From: Sanghuangporus weigelae
Taxonomy: Eukaryota; Basidiomycota; Agaricomycetes; Hymenochaetales; Hymenochaetaceae
Assembly (NCBI GenBank): GCA_033182465.1
Contig: CP137318.1
Span: 2,728,001 to 2,792,000 of the forward strand
DNA length: 64,000 bases
Direction of reading: 5' to 3'
This document shows, one piece after another, positions 1-12,474 of the stretch. How positions within the stretch are numbered: the first letter of the stretch is position 1; the number at the start of each line of letters is the position of its first letter. The notes beneath the pieces were generated by a model. It was given only the letters and a program-made list of their open reading frames with translations, did not search any database and was not told where the DNA came from. Made by a program: the position numbers and the translations under genes.

Positions 1-1334
1 TAACCTTGCCGTTCCTTTCGCGATGGAATTGTCGGCTTGACCTTGACCCACGTCGCCGCGAGTCGATACCTCCTCCAGATACCATATCAGACGGCGGAGC
101 AAACGCAGTTCCTGTTCCTCCTTCCCCATTCCCTATCGCAAGTCCGCACTCACAGCAAGCGCAGGAGCACGCGGCTTCGCAAGCAACAGTGCAGGCCAAT
201 ACAGTTGCAGGTCCGAAGCGACATACTTTCGCAGGTGTGGCGATGTCTCCGCACCTCCTCACCCCACAAAGGCCAATGTCCTTGACTACGAGTCCATTGG
301 GCACGCCTGGGACAAGCCGCATATCATCTCCTCTTGGAAAGCTTGGCATGAAGCCCTGGACAGTCGGAACGCTGATATCAACTCCGGGTCATCTCAGCCC
401 GCCATTACCACCTCTTCCTAACGGTTCTGTCATTCAGAAGAATCTGGGTCCACCATCCGCGGCGACAGCATCTAACTATCCATTTCCCGCTCTACCTCAG
501 ACACCTGCTTTCCCGTCATATGGTAATCAACCGATGACTCCTCGGCCGAACTCCGTAACACCATCGTTTGGACAGATGGGTACAGTCGGAATGGGCATGG
601 ACGCAAGGAGGGAAAAGCTTGGAGGGATTCCTGGTATGCCGATGACACCCGCACCGCCTATGACACCTAGACCGCAACTGGGTGTTGACGAGAGAGCATT
701 GCCTGCGTCTTTCAGGTCAACAGGCAATCTAGCATACGGCGCGAAAGACTTCATCGTATCAGTTAGTCTCCTACTGCCGAGCCCTTCAAACGAAGGCTCG
801 TCGGCATCCTCAAACCATCCTCGCCAGCGGCTCATTCATCCCCTCGACGAATTCTTTCTCGAAATTTTCGTCTTCAACCAGTCACCACACGTACGAACTC
901 TAGAAGCTACGCTTGCTGATCGCCAAAGACGACGAGATGACCAGAAACGGCATTCGAGTATGATATCTTCTCCAGACGTGGATACATGGAAACTTGCTCC
1001 TGCTGCATTTATGGCGCTTGAAAGCAAAGTCCGAATAGGGTAAATGACGATTGTACTTTTTGATGTTTTACGGAGACATTTCTGATATGATCTATTTTTA
1101 GACCACTAGGTCCCTCCACGTGCCAATCCGTGACCATGCGTTTTTTGGCTATGCTTCCTGGCGTCCACACTATCGACGGACTGATACTGACCGACTTAGA
1201 CACATGGGAATCCATCAGCCTTAGGTGCGCCGCCGCCGCCCTTCGTCGTCAAAAGATCAAATTCTAACTATTTTTCATGTCATGATAGATCTGTCGTGGA
1301 TTTTGCAGTTCTTTCGCGCGATGCTGAATCGTGA
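1..1334 (+). CDS. TRS65: TRAPPII complex subunit Trs65 (3' part, cut by window edge)
   Basis: C-terminal part of a Trs65-like subunit of the TRAPPII complex, which works at the Golgi as an exchange factor for Rab11-type GTPases. The first visible exon (to 1039) encodes a long Pro/Ser/Thr-rich disordered stretch, then a beta-rich piece (ISVSLLLP-like, 'EIFVFNQS', roughly the start of the last Ig-like domain). Exon 2 (1102-1224) carries 'IGPLGPSTCQSVTMRFLAML', and exon 3 (1289-1334) ends 'VVDFAVLSRDAES'. The GPL-P-C-S motif followed by F-L-LPGVH is typical of the C-terminal IgD3 domain of Trs65. The introns at 1040-1101 and 1225-1288 are GT-AG and keep frame. The reading frame is open to the left edge, so the start lies outside the window. 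Assignment rests on remembered family motifs, not on an alignment. Confidence 0.75.
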
Positions 1335-1534
1335 TTTGCTGAAGCTAACTTCTGACACTTATAGTATAGTACGTACCATTGTTTCCCATCTGCATAACAC
1401 ACATTGCACATAATTTATGTATCCAGTCTATATCATACATTTATACAGTTGGATTATGGACATTCGCAATAGTACGGCCAACGCCATCGGAGGCATTAGA
1501 GCTTGCGGGAAACAAGAACAATATGACACGGAAA

Positions 1535-2656
1535 TCAGTGGAGACCCTCAGCATAAACAGTCTTCCAGCTGTCACGGTCGCTCCACGCTTTCCAATACGA
1601 AGCGACCTTTGACGGGACAGGCTGCTTAAGCTCCGCCTCCAATTCGGACACATCTTTTGCTCCAGTGGTAGCGATGATGCGTGTCAACCAAGCTCCAAGA
1701 TGGAAGTCCACTTCTCCGGGTGCGGCACCAGCTACAAAACCTGAGTTGGGGAGATAACCTGGGAAAACGTTCAGGATGAAGTTGCGGAGATTCTCCCAGT
1801 GCTGCTTGGAGGTTTCGTAGAACTTTTGTTTAGAATCCTCCGGAGCCTTGTCTGCGTAGACGGAGAGAAGGCCACCGTTTCCCTCGATCTTTGCCTTGTA
1901 AAAGTCGCTGAATTCGGCTGCTTCGGGTGTTACGGCGTGCTTTTCAAGAGCGTTTTGACCTAATGCAGAGGGGGAGAAAGTTAGTAATTTGTCCGTTTCA
2001 TTCTAAGGCATTACGTCACTCACGGCCTGACAAAAACGCAAGTACGATCCCATCTGCACGGGCTTTCTTCTCTTCATCGCTACGCTACACCAATGAAAAT
2101 GTCAGTGAGTATCATTTCTGTGGATTTGGAACGTACAGAAAGAAGGAGTGCGAAGTTAGGATCAATGTCGTCTTGGTGAATTCGCGCGATAATGTCCTTT
2201 TCAGACCCAGTAGCTTTCTTGACCGGCTTGGGGGCATTGTCGATGAGGTAGTCGACCACTTCTTCCGTGCTTGTGTATGCTTTATCTCCAACCGTGAGTG
2301 TGGGTAACGTTGCTTTCGGATTCTGTATACGGCAAGAATAAGAACCGCGAACAAATCAGATAAAGGCCACGAAGAATAATTTACGATCTTCAAGAATGCG
2401 GGGCTGAAGTTCTCTCCCTGGAGGAGATTGATTGTCTTAAGCTCAATGTCGTTTGGACCATAGCCGAGTTCACGACTGAGAAAATATGAAGATGAGGTTA
2501 GACGCGCGACTGAAAAGCGTAAATATGCTCTTACAACGCGACCTCTGGCACAGCGGACCAGACAGAAGCACCGAAAGTGTAGAGGACAGGCTAATGACAA
2601 CTGGTTTAGCGCAGAGGATATAATTAACCGTGAGAGTCCAAGCATACCTTGGTCAT
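1535..2656 (-). CDS. Glutathione S-transferase-like protein
   Basis: Cytosolic glutathione transferase of the fungal type: an N-terminal thioredoxin-like GST domain followed by an alpha-helical C-terminal domain. The spliced protein starts MTK-PVLYTFGASVWSAVPE and continues with 'LKTINLLQGENFSPAFLKIN' and 'KATLPTLTVG' (the cis-Pro region that contacts glutathione), then 'STEEVVDYL'. The end is '..YWKAWSDRDSWKTVYAEGLH'. About 250 residues in six or so exons, normal for the family. The first coding exon is only 9 nt (2648-2656, MTK). The Ser in 'GASVWS' may take the catalytic position, but this cannot be settled by eye. The 3' end faces Trs65 (convergent, about 200 bp apart); the 5' end is divergent from the disordered protein at 3248. 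Likely role: detoxification or stress metabolism; substrate unknown. Confidence 0.85.
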
Positions 2657-3247
2657 TGGTAGAGCAGTACTAGTATCAGCTTGGGTAGACTCAGAGTTTG
2701 TGAAGGCGATAGATGAGGTTGATTTGCAAGGTGAGGGTCATCCCTTTTATATATGTGGCATAGACAGCTTTAAAATAGTTATTTTGTGACAGGCCAAGGA
2801 GATACCATACCATTTGACAGAATCCAGTCAGCAGGGTCCACATCACCTCAGTTGTTTGTAATAACCACGTGAGCGCACATGGCGTAGTGAGCGAATCCGT
2901 GAGCGAATCCCAGCCCAGCCAATGTCGACATTATGTGATCCGGGCCTTTTAAGCTTTTTCATTGTCGCTGTCGGTCCTAGAGCGGTCGCGTTATCATCTA
3001 TCGAAGTTTACATAATATATATCAATAATGGTCACGATAGTTGCACGTGACTCCGTCCCCGCTCGCGGTGTACAAACAATCGAATCGATGCCATCTTTGG
3101 TCTATTCTCGCCATGAACATGCCTTCAACACGTTGGGTATGAGAAGCCATCAATCAGCGGCTTAGATCAGCCCCATCCTTGTATCTTGTATCTTGTAGCT
3201 TGTATGTTATCACGACTATCGCTGCAGCGCAATCGCAGTAGCTTGAT
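2657..3247. promoter_or_regulatory. Divergent intergenic region with two CACGTG boxes
   Basis: This 590-bp gap lies between two divergent starts and must hold both promoters. It contains two perfect CACGTG E-box palindromes (2866-2871 and 3044-3049), which basic helix-loop-helix factors such as Cbf1 bind in fungi. There is also a short direct duplication of GTGAGCGAATCC near 2887-2911. No coding potential was seen. Function is inferred from position only. Confidence 0.4.
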
Positions 3248-6200
3248 ATGTCAGAGAAGGGGAGGAGCCGAAGATCAGCCAGTGATCGTGGCTCCCGACG
3301 GTCTCGCGTCTCACACGCAGATTCAGATTCTGTAGCCGCGTTAGTTTTCAGTTTTTAATATTGCTCGCGCTTCTGGCCCGTCTGACGTTAGCGCTTGCAA
3401 CTTCTCAGTTCATTGTACAATGACCAAACAGGTAGAGACACCCTCGACAGGGAGTCCATTCCTCCTCTCCCCATGAAGCCCCCAGGTAGTGTCGAGATGG
3501 GTCCAGACCCTCGACTGACGGGAAACAGCGCCGAGGAATATTTCAATGACCTCACCACTACTCCGTCCGACGAGACGCCGCCAGCGCCGCGTACAACTTC
3601 GGGCTCAAATGCGCTCTCAAGGCGAAGAACATCCTCCCAGGATCTCTCTTATTCGCAGTCTCCATCGCGCGGCCGCTCTTCACGACATACCAGGACTCAT
3701 TCTAGTGCTCGTGATATCCTCCGTGTGCTTCTTTCTGCGGAGAGCTCACAGTCACGAGAGGCCCTGGCCTTGTTACGCAGAGTACAAGAACGCCTTGAAG
3801 TAGAAAGTCAACGCGCCGCCGAGGCTGAAAGACGCGTTCAGGAGGCAAATGAACGCTGGCGCATGATCAATCAAGCGCGTGTCGAGGCGAGAGAGGAAGC
3901 CCGTAAATCTAGTGAGGAACTTCGGCTATACAAGCTGCAGCTTGAAGCAGCTCAACAACAAATTGCACGTGCGAATGATATGATCGCTTTGACGGAGAAA
4001 GAAAGAACACAAGCTGAAGATGAAGCTACCAAAGCGAAGAGATTGGCAAAGAAACTCGAGATGGAACGAGAAATTCAAAGGGCTAGGGAAGACGGAAGAC
4101 GAGAAGGTTTAATGCAAGGCAGGAAGGAGGCCAGAGAAGCTGTTGCCTACGAACCTAGGTATAGTCCAAGGGACGCGTATGACCGTGACCGCAATCAGTA
4201 CCGAAGACGCGATCGCGGAATTGATGATCAGACCTATCCTGATGACGACGAACTCACCTATTTCAATATTGATGATGAGGAGTATCCGGAGCAGCCTGGC
4301 GAGATTCCTGTAGCGCCACAGGCCATAAGAATGCATGCAAGAGAGCAGATGCCTCGTTCTGCGCCTCCTACCGGTCTACCAGGACAAGTTCAGTCGACGG
4401 ACTCTCGCGGACAGCGACGTTCCAATGGGCTCTTAAATACTATTTCTCGTCTTGGTCGAGTGGGCAGTGGCCGTCGTACGTCTGGAATGGATAGGAATGT
4501 TGCAATCAATCCATCCAACGCGCCGGACGTCGCGACCATTGTCGATGAGCCTCCCATGAATACACTTGCGTCCCCCCTTCCGCCCGAACAAACAACGCAG
4601 ATCAATCATGCGACGCCGTCGCGTATGCCAGAACCAAACTTCAATCCAGATCCCTCTGAAGTCCATCCAATAGCGATAATGGGCACCCCGAGGTCACCAA
4701 TGCATCCTCCGACTGTTATTCCGCCTGACGGTTGGATTCCTCCGCAAGATGAGGATGGTTCAATCCGGCTTCCACCTCCCCATGAAATGACTCAAGCTCC
4801 GCCTACACCTCGATCGCAATATTCACCCTTGCCTAATGCTACGAATTTACCTCCGCTTACAGATCCTGAACTACCTGAAAGAGAGCGAGGCCCGATCCCT
4901 AGGGATTTCGGTCAACAACCTCGCCATCAAGGAAGACATCGTTACCAAAAGAGCGTAGCAGACTCTGAAGATTCGGTTGCCACAGGAAATCTCTCCATCT
5001 TATCCCCCCCTGGCGCGAGATCATCTGCACAACCTCGACTGAGTGCTATTCCGGAATATGACCCACGATATGCAAGTCCAGGCGGAAGTATGAGACAGGT
5101 GGAGGCTCCTTTATATCCAACGAGCCCTCGTCCGCTTTCGATTAGGAACGCAGATCCCGAAGATGTCTATATCCCAGGCGATCCTATGTTGGATCCTGCT
5201 CTTGCCAATCGACGTTCCATGGCCAACGAGGGCCCAGTGCGTCCGATGGACACGGTGAGCAAACGTTTACTAATACAGTCTCTCCCGAAGATCCAGTTTG
5301 CTCAAGATTCTGATCTATATCCTCATTGTACCAGGCATTTTCACCTCGCTCAAATCATTCTCGCTTCTCTGGTCCCAAGAGACCTTCACGGATAACCACT
5401 CCAGCACCCCTGGCTTCTGACTCGGCCAGTCAGCGATACACACGCCCACGCATTAATTCGGTAGCGTCAGGTTCGGAACATAGTGGTTTCATTGGCACGC
5501 CACACTTCTCGCGAAGTCGAGACAAGACACCCGCACCTGATTTCAGTAGGAGCAGGGCCAGCTCGGCAGCGAATACACCGGCCAATCAGCCATTGCCGGA
5601 GATCAACATTGTACCAGCTGTATGATGATTTCTTATTTTATATATCTTTTTATCTGTTTTCTCTTTATTTAAACCAAATTATCGGACCCCATCTCCCGCC
5701 CTTTTTTGTGCGTTCCCTCCGCTTTTCTTTTTTCTCTTTTGCGTTTCTCGGTGTAAAGGTCATGTACTGAACTTCTTGTCTTTTTTATTTTGTATCAGTC
5801 GCACTATGAGTCCTCACAATCTCACTCGAATCCGAATGCCATGCCCGAAGCACACGTTGTAAGCCCGAGAAGAACACCATCGCATAGTGCGCGAATGCTT
5901 TCCCCGGTTCCAGGTCCGGTGCCCATGCCTCAGCCTCCATCACCACAGGTCCCTGAGCCGCCTTCACCAGCGAACATACCTGGAATGCCTAAGGGCTTCG
6001 TGCCAGTTTCTCCTATGCCTGCAGGATCCATGACACCATTACCTGAAGCAATACACAATGGACTATCAGCATCGCCATTCGTTGCGCCACCAGGTGCCCC
6101 GCCGGGATTTATATCTACTTCTCCGGCAGTACCTTCGCAAGGTCTATCGTTACCATCGGATGTGCCACCGGGATTTGTCCCGACGACTCCTGCGATCATT

Positions 6201-7415
6201 CCTGGAGCTCCTCCGGGGTTCGTGCCAACCTCTCCCGCAGTTCCACCTGGTTCAGGCACCTTGTCTCCAGCCGTACCTAATGGCGTTCCGCCAGGATTCG
6301 TGCCCATTTCTCCAGTTCCTCCCGAGGGCGCGCCATTAGGATTTGTCCCGATGTCTACACAAATGCCCGTGAATCCTCTGCCACAACCAAGCCCGGCTAT
6401 GAGCACAACAGGCGCGCTTCCCGTCCTTGCGCGGTCGGCGAGCGAGACCAGACGCGTCCCTACTGTGACTCGGGCCGGAAGCGGAACACATGGATCCCCA
6501 CGAGTGTCGTTCTCGGGACCAAACGCCGGATTTAATAGTCGTGCTGCATCTGAGTGGGATACTCGGTCTGCATGGGGAGGCACAATCTCGTCAGAGCACC
6601 AGTCCCCTCGGCCTGTGCGTGGACCCGACCTTTCTGCAACTATCGTCAGACCAGGATCGTCCCTTTCGAGGCGCGACTCAAGCTCTGTGAGTCCTGACGC
6701 TGCGACTTTCCGACCCAGTCGACGCTCTTCACGAGCAGGGCTTGACGGAAGAGACCCAGTCGGTGTGCCATTACCAGCCTCGACTGCACCTTCGCTCGCG
6801 CGTTCTGGCCGTGCAAGCTCTCATGCAGAAAGCAGGGAACGTGCAATCGGACCAGGCGTCTCACGTTCTCAAAGTGCGCGGAGTGAAACGTCCCGAGGGA
6901 GGATATATGCTCCCGGAACACCTGCTCACCCAGTATCGGGTCTTCCGCAATCTGGTCTGGCCAGTCCATATTCCAGACAATTGGATCCATACCCTGAGGA
7001 TGAAGATGAGTACGGGATCGTTCCTTCAGAAGATTCAAATAATACGTTGACGACACCACCTGGGAGAAGGCGGGACCTGCCACCGCCTGGCAGCACGCCA
7101 ATGGTGCCTGTACGGAATTCATTTTACACACGCAGCCCCGCTGCAAGTCAGCGCGGCGTGTCGTTATCCGCTGCTGTTGATGATATGGATGAACCCGCGC
7201 TAGGTCCCTCTCTCCGCAAGTCTGCGTCACGGCAGAGCATCGGAAGCAACAAGTCGTATGCTAAATACGATCCCAGCGATTACGTAGACCCGGCAGTACT
7301 GACTAGCGGACGCTCGCGTTTGTTGAATCTTCCTCCTGAAGAGCCTGTTCCTGCGTCAGGTCCTGCTGGTAATAAGAAAAATAAAGGCAAGAAAGGTAAG
7401 GGGAAGAAGCGTTGA
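3248..7415 (+). CDS. Large disordered coiled-coil protein with PGFVPxSP-like repeats
   Basis: Unrecognised protein of about 1270 residues in four exons (3248-3339, 3409-5254, 5335-5619, 5799-7415), all with GT-AG introns that keep frame. The start is the ATG before 'SEKGRSRRSASDRGSRRSR'. Order of parts: Ser/Arg-rich head; a heptad-like coiled coil of about 130 residues ('ALLRRVQERLEVESQRAAEA' onward) rich in E, R, A, Q; a long Pro/Ser-rich disordered region; a run of about six imperfect repeats of PPGFVPTSP type (about 6080-6360); then more Ser/Arg-rich sequence with a Lys/Gly tail ('NKKNKGKKGKGKKR'). No enzyme motif. A scaffold or RNA/nucleic-acid-associated role is possible but not shown. 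Confidence 0.75.
5930..6370 (+). repeat. Coding tandem repeat, PGFVPxSP units
   Basis: Inside the last exon of the disordered protein, degenerate units of roughly 14-25 residues repeat the core 'PPGFVPTSP' (variants PKGFVPVSP, PPGFISTSP, PPGFVPTTP, PPGFVPTSP, PPGFVPISP, PLGFVPMS). Spacing is irregular and third codon positions vary, so the array is not a recent amplification. It resembles a short linear docking motif presented several times. Confidence 0.7.
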
Positions 7416-7771
7416 TTGTATCATTTGCAGTTCTGGTTTTGCTTCATCATTGTATTCATTAAACGAAAGCTGGACTTTACGTCTCCTTGGAAGGATGTAG
7501 GGTAGTCTCGTTCGTTATCTTGTATTCATTTGTTTACCCAAGAGCTGGCTTTCTTCAATCCTGCCCGAGTGAATCTGGTTGCGGAAGAATTGTTAACTCG
7601 CAGTAGAATCTATAGACTTGTTGCACGTCACATGTAACACAAAGAAATATGTTCAGTCCAATTTCGCACAAAATCATGTATTGAGTACTAAATAGCTCCG
7701 TCTAAATCGAGAAGGCATTGACTTGGGTTTAAAACTATTATCCTGTAATCGCAAATCTTCCAAAGCGTACT
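7416..7771. other. Convergent intergenic gap, no gene seen
   Basis: About 355 bp between the 3' ends of the disordered protein and the b5 reductase. AT-rich, with stops in all frames. It presumably holds the two 3' UTRs and polyadenylation signals. Nothing else seen. Confidence 0.5.
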
Positions 7772-9100
<1,329 letters not shown>

Positions 9101-9409
9101 GCACTAGCAAAGTTATTTCTAAACGGACGAAGCGACGCAGAAGCCCCCTCCCGTAGTCACGCATTCGTCCGACTTTTTATTTTTGACGCGTTTAGATTCC
9201 GTGCGTGCGTCTGCATTATTATGTAACGTGGTGATCCGTCCATTACCGAAAGCAGAACCCCTCGCAAACGAATTTGTATTTGTATTCCTTGCCATCATCA
9301 TGATCGAAGCCACCAAACTCATGATGTGTGTGAATTTTATTGCCCGAGTCGCTATCAATTGTCCTTTCCTTTGCTCAAGTCCAGTTTCTACTCCTACTCA
9401 ATCCTGTCC
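9101..9409. promoter_or_regulatory. Divergent promoter region, b5 reductase / hydrolase 1
   Basis: A 309-bp gap between divergent starts. It has a pyrimidine-rich stretch just before the ATG at 9410, as in many fungal promoters. No distinct operator or conserved box was recognised. Confidence 0.4.
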
Positions 9410-10703
9410 ATGGATCCGGCGCTGTACAGAGACTTCAAGGCATCTAGAGGCTTCACCTATCACTATTATTTCTCTCCTCCCAAGGATTCAACTAAGCGCA
9501 CCATTTTGTTCTGTCATGGCTTTCCTTCATCATCCTATGATTGGCATCCTCAGGTTAGTTTCTTCAAGAAAGAAGGATATGGACTCGTTGTCCCGGAGTG
9601 AGTTGTCGAACTTGGTCATCTGCGGAATTAGTCGCGACTCATCCCGCTCCAATACTTAGCTTGCTGGGATTTGGAGGAACAGACAAACCCACAACAGCCG
9701 AGACATACAAAATGAGTCTCATGGTCCAAGATATAATCGATATTCTCGAACATGAGAAGCTCTCCAACATAATCGGCATTGCGCACGACTGGCAAGTTCA
9801 GCTCCTGTTGTCAGACGACATTTGCTCATCGGTCTTGTAGGGGCGCAGTACTGCTTTCGCGACTTGCCTATTATCACCCAGAATACTTCGCAGCTTTTGC
9901 TTTTCTCGGAGTTTTTATGCCGCCAAATCCGGAGTTTGAATTCATGAAGGCGCTCGAATCTACAGAGAAGATTTACGGATACACGCTTTTCGGATACTGG
10001 GAATTCTTTTCGTCCGATGACGCTCCAAAAATCATCGAGGAACACGTACGTTATGGCTCCGACGCTTGTCTCATGTGCTCCTGGGGCCAATTTTCTGGGA
10101 CAGATAGATTCGTTTTACAGCCTGATATTCCCTTCCGATCCGTTGTATTGGAAGGAACACTTTGCACCTCTTGGAAAGGCTAGGGCATGGGTGGCATCAA
10201 ATAGGATTGAGAAAAGGGTGCCTTACTTCACTGACGAGGTAAGCAGACATTTATTCCAAAATTCACGGTGAATAGTCATTACATTTGGTAGGAATGGCGG
10301 CAACACCAGAAGAATATTTTACAAGGCGGTTTTGCTTCCGCACTGTGTTGGTACAAGTCGATGGTTCATGATCACACCCCAGCTGAAGAACGAAGTAAGT
10401 TTTCTTTTTTCATCCATGATCCGCTAGGCGTTTAGTGAGGGCCCACAATCATTTTCAGGCATGAAGATCGATCCGAACAGAATAGTCATAAAGGCACCCG
10501 TCCTCTTCGGGGCGGCGCTGGATGATTACATCTGTCTTCCGGATGTCGGGAAGGCAGTCACACGACAGTTCTGTCCGAATGCGAGAATCGTGGATTTTGA
10601 AACAGATCATTGGATAAATTTGGCTGCTCGTGATCAAGTGAACAAGGAACTGCTGGACTGGATTAAAGACGATATCGAAAAGGACGCACAGGAGCGTTTG
10701 TAA
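9410..10703 (+). CDS. Epoxide hydrolase-like alpha/beta hydrolase, tandem copy 1
   Basis: Soluble alpha/beta-hydrolase of the epoxide hydrolase type, which opens epoxides to diols through an Asp nucleophile. Six exons: 9410-9597, 9660-9791, 9841-10045, 10104-10238, 10292-10394, 10459-10703. Motifs in order: oxyanion 'HGFPSSSYDW', 'DLLGFGGTDKP', nucleophile region 'IAHDWGAVLLSR' (Asp in HDWG), a cap region with Tyr residues ('YGYTLFGYWEFF'), and a late His in 'ETDHWINL'. About 330 residues, normal for the family. Intron 2 begins with GC (GACTG|GCAAGT) instead of GT; only that reading gives HDWGA. The next gene downstream is a paralogue with the same intron positions. Other lipolytic alpha/beta hydrolases are possible alternatives, but HDWG favours epoxide hydrolase. 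Confidence 0.85.
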
Positions 10704-11206
10704 ATGGCAATGTTCAAATCCGGGAGCGCAACAAACAACGGAGTGGATTGCCTATAAGCACATCTCAAATTTTTCTTGTACCAATAGAATTGGCTGTTCT
10801 GACCCTATGTAAAATCAGGATTGATCAGGAAGACTCTGAAGCACTTGTTTGCACCAATGATGTTTCAAACATCTGAAACAAGAAGTTTTGAGGGCTAGGG
10901 TGACCTGATTTCTTTCATTCTCTGTGTTCTTTTGACAAAAATATTACGCCTCGTGTTCATCTGTTTCCGAAAATCCAACATCCAGAAATGGAACCGGCTT
11001 CTTGGCCGAGCATTGTCCCTGGGCGCCTCGCGCATGCTTCACGTAAATCTGACTGTGATGGCGCGTGGCCGAACACGGTGCAAGGTATACTCCGAGTCAT
11101 TACCTGAAGTATTTATCAGTGAGGTCGTAAAAACGGTCCAGGGAGATTCCAACCAATCTCCCATCTGCAACGAAGCTAACAGTTTTATCGAAAGTGAGGC
11201 TATAGC
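10704..11206. other. Intergenic gap between tandem hydrolases
   Basis: About 500 bp between the two hydrolase copies. Presumably the 3' UTR of copy 1 and the promoter of copy 2. No supported gene. Confidence 0.5.
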
Positions 11207-12474
11207 ATGGATCCTAGCGAATATAAAGATTTCAAAACGAGCCGAGGATATTCTTACCACTACTTTTATGCTGCGCCCCGAGGCGAAAAGCCTACGCTTA
11301 TCCTCCTCCATGGCTTCCCAACGATGTCATTGGATTGGGCGACTATAGTCCCTTCCTTCAAGAAGGAGGGTTATGGACTCATCGTTCCAGACCTGCTTGG
11401 TGAGTGAAGATGTCTTGCATGTCATATGCAATTAGCTAACTGTGTTTGAATCAGGCTATGGCGGGACGGACAAACCTACCGATCCAAAGGAATATCGATT
11501 GAAACTGATGGCGGAAGACATCATAGAAATGATAGAAGCTGAGAAAACGAGGAAGATTATTTCCATCGCCCATGACTGGTGAGCGCGTTGATTGATCCGT
11601 CGTTTCATTTGTTTGATGCTCGTCTGTATTGCGCTTTTGATAGGGGCTGCGGGTTGAATTCTCGTATCGCGAACTATTTCCAGGATCGATTTGAAGCGTT
11701 TGCCTTCCTTGCTATCGCTTACTTTCCTCCGATCCCTGACGGACTTCAGATCGATGCGATCAACGATGTGAGTGAAAAGATGTATGGATATAGGTACCTC
11801 GGCTACTGGAGATTCTTTGAGAGAGACGATGCCTCTGAGATAATAGAGGCGCATGTCAGTTCATCTTTTCTTGTTAATCCCTGTAGTACTGATCTTACTG
11901 TCATCCAAGCTTGACTCATTCCAATGCCTCGGATATGCCAAAGATCCTGAAGTTCTTCGCGACCACTTTTGCCACGAAGGTCAACTGTACAAGTGGCTGA
12001 TAACGGATCAGAAAACAGAGACTGCGCCTTATGTACCGCAAGAGGTGAGAAGAATGCCATGTCAAAGGAAGAGGATACTCACTTTTATATCTATGTCTAG
12101 GCGATAGCAATCGGCACGGAGTTGGCAAAGAAATATGGTTTCAAGGCGCCTTTATGCTGGTACAAAGCTGTTCTGCAAGGACATGTTCCAAAGGATGACG
12201 CAGGCAAGTGTCACCGTCAGTTATTGCGTTGCTCAATGAGGCCAACCTTGTTTCAGAATTATCCAAGGAGGACTATATCATTAGGAAACCAGTCTTCTTT
12301 GGCGCGACGCTTCAAGATCCAACGGGTCCGGTAGAGCTCATGAAGGCGACTATGGGCGTTTATTCACCGAAGCTGAAAGTGGTGGATTTCGATACGAGCC
12401 ACTGGTTGCTTATGGAAGCACCAGAAAAGACTATCGAGGAGCTGCTGAAATGGCTGCAAAGCCTGGGCTATTGA
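11207..12474 (+). CDS. Epoxide hydrolase-like alpha/beta hydrolase, tandem copy 2
   Basis: Paralogue of the gene at 9410. Six exons (11207-11399, 11455-11578, 11644-11854, 11910-12044, 12101-12203, 12257-12474), five introns at matching positions. Motifs: 'HGFPTMSLDW', 'DLLGYGGTDKP', nucleophile 'IAHDWGCGLNSR', cap 'YGYRYLGYWRFF', catalytic His in 'DTSHWLLMEAP'. Here intron 2 has a normal GT donor, but intron 5 appears to start with GC (GCAG|GCAAGT), so the GC donors sit in different introns of the two copies. Both copies keep all catalytic positions and look intact. Protein similarity is clear but many residues differ, so the duplication is not recent. Confidence 0.85.

Noticed and set aside
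5930-6583. Minus-strand open frame antisense to the PGFVPxSP repeats
   Set aside because: Gly/Pro/Thr-rich mirror of the repeat array; the plus-strand exon has splice and motif support.
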